NCBI GenBank assembly: GCA_020912385.1
Contig: CP087208.1
Coordinates: 372,001-436,000 of the forward strand
Direction of reading: 5' to 3'
Source: Neofusicoccum parvum
Taxonomy: Eukaryota; Ascomycota; Dothideomycetes; Botryosphaeriales; Botryosphaeriaceae
Length of the DNA stretch: 64,000 bases
Below the pieces are notes generated by a model. That model did no database searches. It saw only the letters and a list, made by a program, of their open reading frames with translations, and was not told where the DNA came from. Positions 1 through 9,277 of this stretch are shown one piece after another. The position numbers and the translations under genes are program-made. The stretch's first letter is position 1, and every line of letters begins with the position of its first letter.

Positions 1-1869
1 GAGTCGCGGGCGGCATCGCCAGCGCCTCGGAGCGGTTCTGGGGCTAAGAGGAAGAAGGCCATCGAAGAAAGACTGATGCAGAGCTTGGCTGAAGGCACAA
101 TGCCTGACTTCTGCGCCTGCTGTGGAGCTATTCAGACACCCACTTGGCGCAAGGCATTCTACAAGGAGATTGAAGGCACCCCTGCAGGTGTTGTCACATC
201 TCTGGATGAGCCAGGCGCCATAGTTGGCTTTGAAGTTGTTATCCCTCAGGCCGACGACAAGAACCCTGTTGAGAAATACAAGGTGTTCAAGAAGTCATTG
301 ACAAATACGGACAAGGCCAATGGGGACTTTACTGCTATGCAGTTGTGCAACCCTTGTGGTCTACATTTCGTCAAGTATGGTACTATGCGTCCAGCTGATC
401 GATGGGAAGTCAAGTCTAGAGCGGCAGGGCCGAAGAAGGGCGGCGCAAGGTCTAGTAGGAAGAAGAAGAAGGATGATAAGCAAGCTCCGTTGACTTTCGA
501 TGCAGTCCCAGAGCCAGCTTCACATGCTTTCTCCGACTATCCTGATGAAGTCATGGGATACATGCAACAAGAGTGGACCCAGCCGAGTGAGCCTCGACAA
601 GGCGAGTCCCAACAGGACGCACCTAAGCCTTCAGATACACGGGACAATGACTCTAGATCGGAAGGAGCCCTTAAGACCGAATTGCAGAGCGGCGAAGCTC
701 AGCAGGAAGAACCACCTGCCAAGAGACAACGCACTCTGTTTGCTCAGGGACGCAGGGCTGCCAGCTTGGAGCCTCACCGGGAAGGTTCAGGTGACTCGCA
801 GAGTTGGAAATCTACAGCTGCTGGTGCAGCACTCATGCGCGCCATTCATTCGAGTCCCCCCAGACTGGGTGGGTTTCAGGAGAATCCGGTCGAGTTGGAG
901 GACGACATCTCTCCGGAAAGACCAACGAGACGCATCCTTTTCCCTTCACCTCACAGGTCTGGACAATTTAAATCCTTAGAGGATGGACAGGAGAAGGACA
1001 AACCTGGTCAGAACCCCTTTCCTCCCCATAGCGAGCCTACTACCGATGCTCAAGATAAAGAAAACGTACCTCCCGCCGAGGTTGATGATGGCTTTGCCCA
1101 TTTGTTCGAGGATCTTGATGGAAATCAGCTACTCGGAAACCCCAAGACGCCTAAGAGCACGAAGAGCATTCGCTCTTTCATGGAGCTCATGAAGACACCC
1201 ACTTCCAAGTCGAAGCGCTCTGCTCTCACTCCCCGGGATGTCCTTCTCTCTGAGGGAAACCTGGCTCTTGACGCCGCCATGGATGCGTTCATCCTTCAGT
1301 CTACGCCTTCCAAGGCCGTAAAAACGCCGAAGACAGCCATGACGCCATTCACGCAGTCTCTCAACGATCTCCTGGGGACCGCGAAGACGCCAAGATCTGC
1401 GGCGCGCAACAATCCTAGCTGGAATCTAAGCTCACCCGGCAATTCGGGACTCATCGATTTCAGTAATTACGACTTCTCCATGCCCAGCACTGATTTTCCC
1501 TTCCCGAGCTCACCGCCTGGTCACTTCGGCGCGACTTTCAATTTCGCGCTATACGAGGATCCGTTGACCTCGACGGATAACTTTTGGGGCGAAACGTCGG
1601 CATTCAACGGTAGCAGCGACCCTTTCCAGGGTGCCCAGGCCGATGGAGAGCAGACGAAGGGGAACAACGCGGCGGAAAAGCGTGCCGTCGAGCTGGGCCG
1701 CATCATCGATGAGGTCACGGCAGGTGCCAACAAAGACGGTGGCAAGAACAACGGCGCTGAAGACGCAGACACGACGACTACGACTACGACTACGGAAGAT
1801 GATGCAGAAAATGCAGGCGCGACGCCTGCTGGTTCTGAGGCGGTGGACCTTATCCCTGTCGGGCCGTGA
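1..1869 (+). CDS. GATA-type zinc-finger transcription factor, Ams2-like (5' partial)
   Basis: The reading frame is open from the first base, so the gene enters from outside the window; at least 622 residues are present, ending at TGA. Near the visible N-terminus a basic stretch (KRKK) precedes a split GATA-like finger: CACC, TPTWRK, then about 74 residues later LCNPCGLHFVKYG. Canonical GATA fingers have only 17-18 residues between the cysteine pairs. A basic patch (KKGGARSSRKKKK) follows, then a long disordered region, a run of seven Thr-Pro sites and a threonine/acidic tail. This layout resembles fission yeast Ams2, a cell-cycle GATA factor for histone genes and CENP-A loading; that identity is from memory of the family. 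A nuclear DNA-binding regulator is likely, its target inferred only. An internal ATG at 76 is in frame but probably not the start, because coding-like sequence continues upstream. Confidence 0.85.
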   Translation, partial: ESRAASPAPRSGSGAKRKKAIEERLMQSLAEGTMPDFCACCGAIQTPTWRKAFYKEIEGTPAGVVTSLDEPGAIVGFEVVIPQADDKNPVEKYKVFKKSLTNTDKANGDFTAMQLCNPCGLHFVKYGTMRPADRWEVKSRAAGPKKGGARSSRKKKKDDKQAPLTFDAVPEPASHAFSDYPDEVMGYMQQEWTQPSEPRQGESQQDAPKPSDTRDNDSRSEGALKTELQSGEAQQEEPPAKRQRTLFAQGRRAASLEPHREGSGDSQSWKSTAAGAALMRAIHSSPPRLGGFQENPVELEDDISPERPTRRILFPSPHRSGQFKSLEDGQEKDKPGQNPFPPHSEPTTDAQDKENVPPAEVDDGFAHLFEDLDGNQLLGNPKTPKSTKSIRSFMELMKTPTSKSKRSALTPRDVLLSEGNLALDAAMDAFILQSTPSKAVKTPKTAMTPFTQSLNDLLGTAKTPRSAARNNPSWNLSSPGNSGLIDFSNYDFSMPSTDFPFPSSPPGHFGATFNFALYEDPLTSTDNFWGETSAFNGSSDPFQGAQADGEQTKGNNAAEKRAVELGRIIDEVTAGANKDGGKNNGAEDADTTTTTTTTEDDAENAGATPAGSEAVDLIPVGP

Positions 1870-2923
1870 TAAATGAGAGTTAGTGCTTTTTACAAGGACA
1901 GGAGTTTCTTCGGGCACTGCATAGCGAGACACGGCGAGGTCACAGATTCGGCATTCGGTATTGCTTTTCTTGGGTCGGCCCTTTGTACTTTTTGTTTGCA
2001 TTAGCGAGGCGCGGGGGAACCGGAACTTTTCGTTGGGGAGGCGTGCTCCGTCCACTGGCGCAAAAGGGTGAGCAATGAGCCGTAGACGGTCTCAGTCACG
2101 GGAAACAAATAGTCCGAGACACGCAATAGACACACTGCTAATAAATATTCTGGACCATGTTCTCTGTCGAGACGGGCTGGCGCGGCTGTCGGCATATTGG
2201 GGCGCGGCGCAACAACGGGCAGGTCACGGGCTCACCCGCGTGTTCAAGGATCAGCGTCATCGCCGCGGCCGCTCACGGTCCAGCTCGAGATCCCCTTCAG
2301 AGACAACACCAGCCCGACTCGTTTGCGCACGCAACATCGTCGACGACGGCCTTTCCCACGGCGCCCGCTCGGCACGCTTGAGTCGGTGAAGTCGCAAACG
2401 CCAGCCAAACGCCAGCCCGGGCAGTCGCGGAGAGTGCAGGCACCCGAGCCTCGCACATGCCGTCCGCCGCGCACAGCGCCCCGCGCTCCGCACTGCTTCC
2501 TCCTTGCGCCGTCCACGCCGGCCGCCGTCACTCCATCTTCAACCCCACCGGGTCCGCCTCCGTCGAGCACGCGCAGCCTCCACGGTCGTGATCGAAGTGC
2601 TTGCGTGCCGGTTTCCGTCCCTCGCCGAATCGTGCTCGAAGCCAGGGTCCCGGGACTGTCACTTTTAAGGTTGCGGATCCACGCCTGCGTTGCGCCATCT
2701 ACCAGCCGCAGGGCCCTGGAACGCCTTCGAGCCTGCGCAGCATTTTCCGCAGATTCCAGGTCTTCCATCAAGGGCGCTGCTGCGTCGGACATTCCTGGTC
2801 CGGAGAGCTATCCGAGCATCGTGCCACCTTCGCTACCGTCCTCTACTTCGTTTGCTGCTGCCAGCTCCAGCACTGAATATTTGCCCTTCCACGCTCCCGC
2901 TAATAATCCGGCAACCTTACAGC
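1870..2923. other. Intergenic: 3' flank of the GATA gene and 5' leader of the 2EXR gene
   Basis: About 1.05 kb without a convincing gene. The second half is C-rich on the + strand and open in several frames, including one in frame with the downstream start, which is typical of a GC-rich fungal leader. I see no conserved-looking protein segment and no clear TATA box. Confidence 0.5.
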
Positions 2924-4510
2924 ATGGCAAAGAGACGCAGCAATGCGGGGGACACCAGACCGACTAAGAAGGCCCGGGCGTCCACCGCACCCAGAGCATC
3001 CGCGCGCTCTCCTCACACAAAGACGAACGGACGTCAGATCGCCAAATCGCCGTCCGCCACTCCAAGCGTGTCTAGCCGGCGCAGCAGTATTGCGTCTGCT
3101 CCATCTCCGCCAAGTGGCGCAGAGCGCAACGTCTCAACCCGCTCCATGACCTTGAGAAAGCGCACTCAGTTTCCATTCCTGAAGCTACCTGCAGAGCTGC
3201 GCAACTTGATCTACGTAAAGTCACTGGACTTCGAGGGAGTGGGACGGCTCCTTACCGAGCACTACGAGGCGCACGTCAACGACGGAACCAGCATAGACTG
3301 GCCCGAGCTCCAGACCCATCCTTTATTGGCCGTGAACAAGCAGATCTCCCGGGAGGCGAGGTACATCCTGCACCGGAAGACGCTCCGGCTGCCGCACTCA
3401 ACTACTCCCAACGGGCTGATCACCGATGTCGTCAGCAAAACCATTCTGGAGAACGTTCGGAAGGTCGACATCACGCGCGACGAGAGCTTCGGCGAAGTAC
3501 ATACGTGGTGTGACTTCCTGGAGTTCTTCAGGCTGATTAAGTCTGCGGTCAACATCTGGACCGATTGCCATCACTTACAGGAGCTCACCATTGTCATGCA
3601 GGGCCAGCAGGTCATGGCCCACTTGGATTCATGCCCAGCCCAAGGCCACTGCTTCTTCCTGGACGAGATCGAGAAGATGATGTCCAGTCTGGAGGAGCTT
3701 CGGGGAATCAAGAAGGTGACATTCGGTGGCTTCCTGGAGGACTATGCAGTTGAAGCCAAGAAGTGGATGGAGACGCCGCCGGCCTACATTCTGAAGAAGA
3801 TCCCTCTGCAGGTGCGGAGGCAGATCTACGGGTACCTCGTTGACTTGAACGACGCGAACTCCTCTCTGGTCAAGGCAAGTAATACTGCCGTGGCTGGGTG
3901 GAACCCGCCAAAGACTATGGACGCAATAGCTCCGTCGATGGTCTCGCCCGAACTGCTCCGCGTGAATAAGCAAATCACCACCGAAATTATCACGGGCATG
4001 TATAGCGGGAACTTTACCATCAGCGCTCCGCCTCCTCACCACGTCCACACATGCACCAGTGTCACCAAATTCATCGGCCTGCACAATCTCCAAGAGATCC
4101 GCCACCTCACGCTTGACATATCGAGCCGCGGCTCTCTCTCCGTGGCTGCCGACTGGCGCATCCTCATTAAAGAGCTGGCGGTGAAACTGAAGACCAAGCG
4201 TAGCCTCGTGTCGCTGCATATCAACGTCCGTGACGCAGGATGGGTCGAAAGGCAGCTGAAAACCGACAAGAGAGCTACGAGCCGCCCAAAGCCAGATTCC
4301 AAAGACCACGACTTCTACGGGTTGAAGGCGCTAGGCGAACTGACTACCAAGCGCCTATCCCAGACATGGCTGAAGCGCCTGACTTTCGGCGATGGCGTGC
4401 ACCATGACGTGAGGAGCCACTTGCGGACTCAACTTTGCGGCTCGAAGATGACGCGCTGGAATGAGGCTGAGGAGGCTCATGGTCTGCAAGGCTTGGTCGC
4501 GGAGGACTGA
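2924..4510 (+). CDS. 2EXR/F-box-like domain protein, uncharacterised
   Basis: Single exon, 528 residues from the ATG at 2924 (start MAKRRSNAGD). The frame is open further upstream to 2690, but that extension looks like translated leader. Residues 1-80 are basic and Ser/Pro-rich, probably a disordered nuclear-type tail. At 83-97 the motif FPFLKLPAELRNLIY matches the F-box-like/2EXR signature common in large families of Pezizomycotina proteins. A second, weaker copy (KKIPLQVRRQIYGYL) lies near 290-305, and each is followed by a VNKQI(S/T) segment, so the protein looks like an internal duplication. Family members are assumed to act in protein-protein contacts, possibly SCF adaptors, but no substrate is known. 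No WD, LRR or catalytic motif is visible. Confidence 0.85.
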   Translation: MAKRRSNAGDTRPTKKARASTAPRASARSPHTKTNGRQIAKSPSATPSVSSRRSSIASAPSPPSGAERNVSTRSMTLRKRTQFPFLKLPAELRNLIYVKSLDFEGVGRLLTEHYEAHVNDGTSIDWPELQTHPLLAVNKQISREARYILHRKTLRLPHSTTPNGLITDVVSKTILENVRKVDITRDESFGEVHTWCDFLEFFRLIKSAVNIWTDCHHLQELTIVMQGQQVMAHLDSCPAQGHCFFLDEIEKMMSSLEELRGIKKVTFGGFLEDYAVEAKKWMETPPAYILKKIPLQVRRQIYGYLVDLNDANSSLVKASNTAVAGWNPPKTMDAIAPSMVSPELLRVNKQITTEIITGMYSGNFTISAPPPHHVHTCTSVTKFIGLHNLQEIRHLTLDISSRGSLSVAADWRILIKELAVKLKTKRSLVSLHINVRDAGWVERQLKTDKRATSRPKPDSKDHDFYGLKALGELTTKRLSQTWLKRLTFGDGVHHDVRSHLRTQLCGSKMTRWNEAEEAHGLQGLVAED

Positions 4511-6902
4511 GGTTGACGTTGGGCTCGTCCACTAGCAGCGACCTGGCCATGTCAACTGAGGCACGTGGACGCACCTCAACAAAGTCAGCCTTGCCTTCTT
4601 GCTTGCTCGGGAAGGACCGCGACGGGTCGGTACGGACAAGGCTTGACGCCTTGGCCTTCGTCTAAATGCTGCTCACGTGCTCATTTAATCTGTTCTTCCC
4701 TTTGGTCTCCTAGGTATCCCTCTTCTCTCCTGCTTTCTTAAAGCATTTGAGACCGGGGTCTTAGCGCTTTTACTTTTTTTTCCTTTTTTCCTCGCAACGG
4801 CCTTGCATCCCACGCTTCTCTACTCTTCTCTCGCGATTACGATCTCTCTTTCCTATCGGCAACATGTTTCCTAGATCAGGGAGCACACGATGTAAGGCAT
4901 ACGACCATCAGTGGGGGCGAAAACACAACAGCGAATACGGCAACGGGTTACGGCAAACAGCTACGGCGCTGCCTCTCTTTTACTGTGGCGTCAATGGACG
5001 GAGCGAACATTACAAACAGGGATGGGAAAAGCGGGCGGCTGCGGATAATGCACTTGCCCCCTCCCCGGTTTTCGCAGGGTTATCGGGAGTTGCGATTGGG
5101 CTATGGGGCGGACAGGGCAGCATCTTCTCTTTTTTTTTTTGCTTTTTCTCTCTTGGGCGTCGATTGTCCGTTTATATTTTCGCTGCTCTTGCGCTGCTCA
5201 CAATCTTAATTTTTTTTCCTTTTTTCTTTTTCGTTGCTACTACGGATGGATCGTGCAGCCGGCGCCTACCGCGAAGAGCACAGAGAGAGAGTCCCAATCC
5301 AACTCAAAATCAATTTAGCCATAGGGAGATGAAGCGTTCGTCTGTACATCCTTGGCACGTGCTCTGAAGTACTTTTGCACCTTGAGGAATTGTCCAACCC
5401 CCTACACAGCTCTACCTACTTGTCAGGAGCAATTTGCGCTAGCCTTCGGCTGCAGAGCAGAGCCCACCCGTACTTGCGACAGCACCGGGGAATCGGGAAA
5501 GCAAACGCGACGGGATGGCATGCATGTGTCACCCGCGCACATTTTGGACAGGGGGGACGGCGGGGGGATGATTGGGCGGGCGCGGCGCGTGCGTGCCAAC
5601 CGGGCTCCTCGTCGGCACGCTGGCAATATGGTGGATACCGGGAATAATTACGAGCTTTTTTTCTCTCTCCCTCTCCTCTGTGCCGTCGGTTAAGCCCGTT
5701 GTCGTCGTGGCGGGTATGGGTCGGATTTACAGCACAAGGCTCCGCTGACCTCAGAGGGGGGGGGGGGGGGTGCTGCCTGGCGACGACGGCTGGCGTGAGG
5801 CAAAACACACACAGCCTTGCCGAAGGTCTGCCTGCCTGGTCTCAGTCGAAGCAGCACGCAGCGCGTGCTGACGGCGGACGGGCGGCTGGATTATTCATCC
5901 GGCCGGCTTTTTGTCATGTCTTCCCCCCAGGCGCTGGCGCTGCCACGTCCGGGCTGATAAATCCGAACCCCTACGCAGGTCGGGCGTGACGAAGAAGGCA
6001 GCGGCGGGCCCTCGACGCCTAGCCGTCCGGCTGCAGGGCTTCCCTCTGTATAATAAGGTTGAGGGCTTCCTTACCTCCCTCCTGGGTTTCGGGGCCGATT
6101 TCCGATGATGGGGGAGGCGGGCGAGCAGGGAACGGGAGGGGAGGGAAGTGGGCTTGCAGGTTTCATGGTCTGCGGTGTGTGGGGAGGTTTCAGGTGTTTT
6201 AAGGTTTTGCGGTGCTTCATTTACTTCTTGCTGGGCTGCTACGTGCGCAGGGTGTCGGACGAACTGACGTAATTTTATCAGCGATCAGTGGCCTGGCTGG
6301 GCAGCAATCGGGTTCGGCGGGCGGCTTGCTGTGGCACTTCCTTTCTTCCGTGTCGGGCGGGAGGGAGCCTGTGGGCTGCGTTGTTGAGAGAAGGGTTCGA
6401 AGTTGAGAAATGATGGAGTGTTGCTCTGCTATGCTAAACGGACGGCAACCCTCTGCTGTGAATGGCTGGCTTGTTTGCTGGGCGGTACTGTGCGACTGTG
6501 ATAGCCACCAAGTAGTGTGACCACCTTTGTACAGTGGCGTTGTAGCTCTTGATTGGCTTATCCCGTCGCATGATTTCACACTCTGGCTAAGCGCCGCACC
6601 GCGATAGCGGGTGACCGGGACTGTTTGCTTGATTGAATGATTTATGATAGGTCTGTCTAATTCAGCCTGTATAAAATAGGTCCGTTGACCGGCTTCCCAC
6701 CTTTCCGTTCCTGCCGTCCAGTAAACGCCAATAGTTCCTGCGCCAATACTGATCGGAGCCAAAGTTTCGTCTTGCGCTACCCAAAATAGTTCTCGAATGC
6801 AACCAACCGCAAATAATCCAATGAGCAACTATGACCAAAATGAGAAATAGTCTTACCAAAGATAATCCAAGCACCGTTAGTGTAGTAGCTCCCTTGAAGC
6901 CT
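4511..6902. other. Intergenic, 2.4 kb, with homopolymer tracts
   Basis: The gap lies between the convergent 2EXR gene (+) and the acidic nuclear protein gene (-). It holds pyrimidine-rich and poly-T stretches (about 5130-5235) and a G15 run at 5756-5770. The longest frame (4864-5367) is driven by poly-T giving Phe/Leu runs and is not credible. I see no RNA gene. Confidence 0.5.
5756..5770. repeat. G15 homopolymer
   Basis: An uninterrupted run of 15 G. The length should be treated as uncertain because homopolymers of this size are error-prone in sequencing. Confidence 0.9.
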
Positions 6903-8201
6903 TTAGATATTGAAGAAATCATCGTCGAACGTGGTATCACCGCCGCCGGTACTGCCACCCGCGCCCATGTCGAAGTCCGTGTAATTGAACAGGTCGTCGA
7001 AGGTAGAATCGCCCTGAAAGATATCGTTGGGGTCCTGATTGTCCTGTTGTTGCTGCTCCTGCTGCTTCTTTTCTTCCTCCTCTTTCTTCTTTTGCTCTTC
7101 CTCCTCCTTTTTCTTCTTCTCTTCTTCCTCTTTCTTCTTCTTCTCTTCCTCCTCCTGTTTCTTCTTTTCTTCCTCCTCCTTGGCCTTGTCCTGCGCCGGG
7201 TTGTTGTCGAGCACGCTGAAGTCGATTTCCGGCGCAGCGTCCTTGTTAGCGTTGGACCCGGCGGCGTTGTTGTCGCTGTTCGCATAACTTTCTAGGCCGG
7301 GCAGCAGGGCAAAATCGAACTCGTCGTTCACGCCATCCCCTGTATCGCCTCCAGCATTATCGTTGTCGTTGCTGTTCGCGAAGTCCTCAAACATGCTGTC
7401 GAAGTCGGCATTGTTGATGCCGGCAGTAGTGGGCGTACGTCCGAACAGGTCATCTGTGGTCGCGGTCGCGGGCGCGGGTTGCGCGGACGCGTCGCCGCTA
7501 GTCTGGATGGCCGGCGGCCGTGGGGGAAGATGTGTATGCGCGGCGACGGATGGCGCGTCTGCGGCGGGCTTTGAGCTGTTAGTTGCTGCTGCTGGGGCGT
7601 CAGACATGTCGACGTCCTTCTGCTGCTGCTCTTGCTTTGGAGGAGCGGCTGGAGCGGGTACAGGCGCGGCAGCAGCCTTTTTCTCGGCCGCTATCTTCTG
7701 GGCAGCTTCGGCGGCGCGCTCCTGCTCGGCCTTTTCGCGCTTCTCGCGCTCCTCGCGCTGCACGGCGAGGTCTCGGCGGAGGACTGCCTTCGCGCGGGAC
7801 TAGGACGAGGGTCAACAAAGGATCTCTCTGTCCGTGGGGTGTGGTGGCGTACCAGCTCGTGCTCCAGGTCGTCGAGACAGTGATGGAAGCGCTCATAGCT
7901 TGCCGAGATCGACATGTTGTTGTATTTGGGCCCGTGGATGCCCTGCGTCGAGGGAAAGGTGAGCTTCGGCCGCTCTGGGTTCTTCATGCTGTGGCCGACT
8001 TCGAGCAACTGCGCGCACCGGTTAGCAGCGGCGGCAGGCGAGGCACAGGCATCGCGGGGTGCTCACGGCGCCATTGAGCATGGCCTGCATCGACTCGAGC
8101 AGCGCGGCCGCATTGTGCGGGTGGCGCGGCGGCGGCTGCGGCTGCTTGGAGTCGGGCGGCGCGGGCGGCTGCGCAGGCGGCGGCTGGGCGGCGGCGGCCA
8201 T
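6903..8201 (-). CDS. Acidic, coiled/charged-helix nuclear protein; possible Mediator tail subunit
   Basis: Three exons: 8201-8067, 8008-7853 and 7799-6903, 395 residues. Both introns are phase 0: intron 1 (58 bp) is GTGAGC...GCTAAC...GCAG, and intron 2 (53 bp) is GTACGC...TTGAC...CTAG. Exon 1 is Pro/Gln-rich and ends in a helix (ALLESMQAMLNGA). Exon 2 and early exon 3 carry the most conserved-looking block, with LLEVGHSMKNPERPKLTF and then a predicted helix LDDLEHELSRAKAVLRRD. A Lys/Glu/Ala helix, a Pro/Ala linker and a 40-50 residue E4K3-type repeat (about 302-346) follow. The end is acidic-aromatic (FDDLFNYTDFDMG ... FDDDFFNI), like an activation domain. Fungal Med2/Med29-type Mediator subunits have this general plan, but I cannot confirm the family. 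The splicing is well supported. Confidence 0.8.
7064..7185 (-). repeat. Coding minisatellite encoding Glu/Lys repeats
   Basis: Tandem GAGGAAGAG/AAGAAGAAG-type units on the minus strand encode alternating blocks of four to five Glu and three to four Lys. It is in frame with the surrounding gene and could expand or contract without a frameshift when whole codons are added or lost. Confidence 0.85.
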
Positions 8202-9277
8202 GGGCTGAGTGCTGCGTGCTGAGCGCTGAGCGTGCTGCGCGCGAGGAGTGCCGGCGGGGACGGCTGGGTGGGCGGCTGGTGTGCCTGAGGGGTGGTGGTG
8301 CAGGCCGGTGCCCGGGTGGTAGCGCTGGCCAGGGCCTGGGTGGTGGTGCAGGTGTGCAGGCCGGCGGGGCGCCGCCACGCTCGGCTGGTCGCGCTGGGCG
8401 GGAGAGCGACGGCAGCACTCGCCGGGTCGGAGCGACGCAGCACGGGCGGCTAGGGCAGCAGGGCGCGGGCAGCAGGGCAGCGGGCCACGGCCACTATCGC
8501 GGCTTGGGGCGGGCACTGGCGGGCTTTCTCGAAACAGCCCTCAGGCATGCGGCTCACCGACGCACGTGGAATCGCCCTGGACTTAGCGGACTAGGCTGCC
8601 CTGCTGTCCTCACCTCCACCGGCGATCCCGCAGGGCCGCGCGCCGTTGGCAGGCGGCTTGATTCAAGGCGCTATTCTTAAGTTAGCGCGCGAGCGGCCCG
8701 GTGGAATTTTGAGCCCTAGCGTAGGTAGCGCGCTTTCCCTCGCGGCGGCAGCTCAAAGCCCAAGGGAAGTTCTCACACCTCGCATCCTCACCCCACAGCT
8801 CGACTGCGCGCCAGACAGCTCTGCACGTCGCTTGCTTGCCCAAGCGCCCCCCCTCGTCTCTCTTCCTCTCCCCTCATCCTCCTCCTCCTCCCCTCCCGCC
8901 CCCGCTTTCCTTGTGTCTGCCTGAGTGCACGCCGTCTTTCCTTGCACGGCCGCATCGCCTGCCCGTCCCAGCGAGTCGGTTCACGTACCTGTACCCGCAC
9001 CGCACACAACCTCGCTCGCCTCGCCCAACCCACAGCCTTCGCTCTGCTGCGAGCCGGCCACACGCAGACCCCACGCCATCTCCGTTCACTCAGCGCCATC
9101 TGTTTCTGACCACTGCCTGCGCCCCCCACGACGTCGAGCTCGACGTCCTGCTCTCCGCCCGACAGCTGCTCCGTCGCGTGTTAGTACCACCAACCCCCAC
9201 GCGCCAGCCAGCTCCCCATCGCGCCCGCAGCCCGCTTGCTCATCCACGACGACAGGTTGCCATCTCGCATCTCCGCA
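8202..9277. promoter_or_regulatory. Divergent promoter region of the acidic protein gene and pub1
   Basis: About 1.08 kb separates two divergently transcribed start codons. The pub1-proximal half (about 8840-9240) is strongly C/T-rich on the + strand, typical of filamentous fungal core promoters and leaders. No clear TATA box is seen. Confidence 0.5.

Noticed and set aside
2197..2967. 256-residue + strand frame upstream of the 2EXR gene
   Set aside because: Arg/Pro/Ser-rich noise in a GC-rich leader, overlapping the real start in another frame, without a domain.
4864..5367. 167-residue + strand frame with Phe runs
   Set aside because: Phe/Leu runs come from poly-T tracts; no conserved segment.
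6831..7295. Poly-Leu + strand frame
   Set aside because: Antisense of the Glu/Lys minisatellite.
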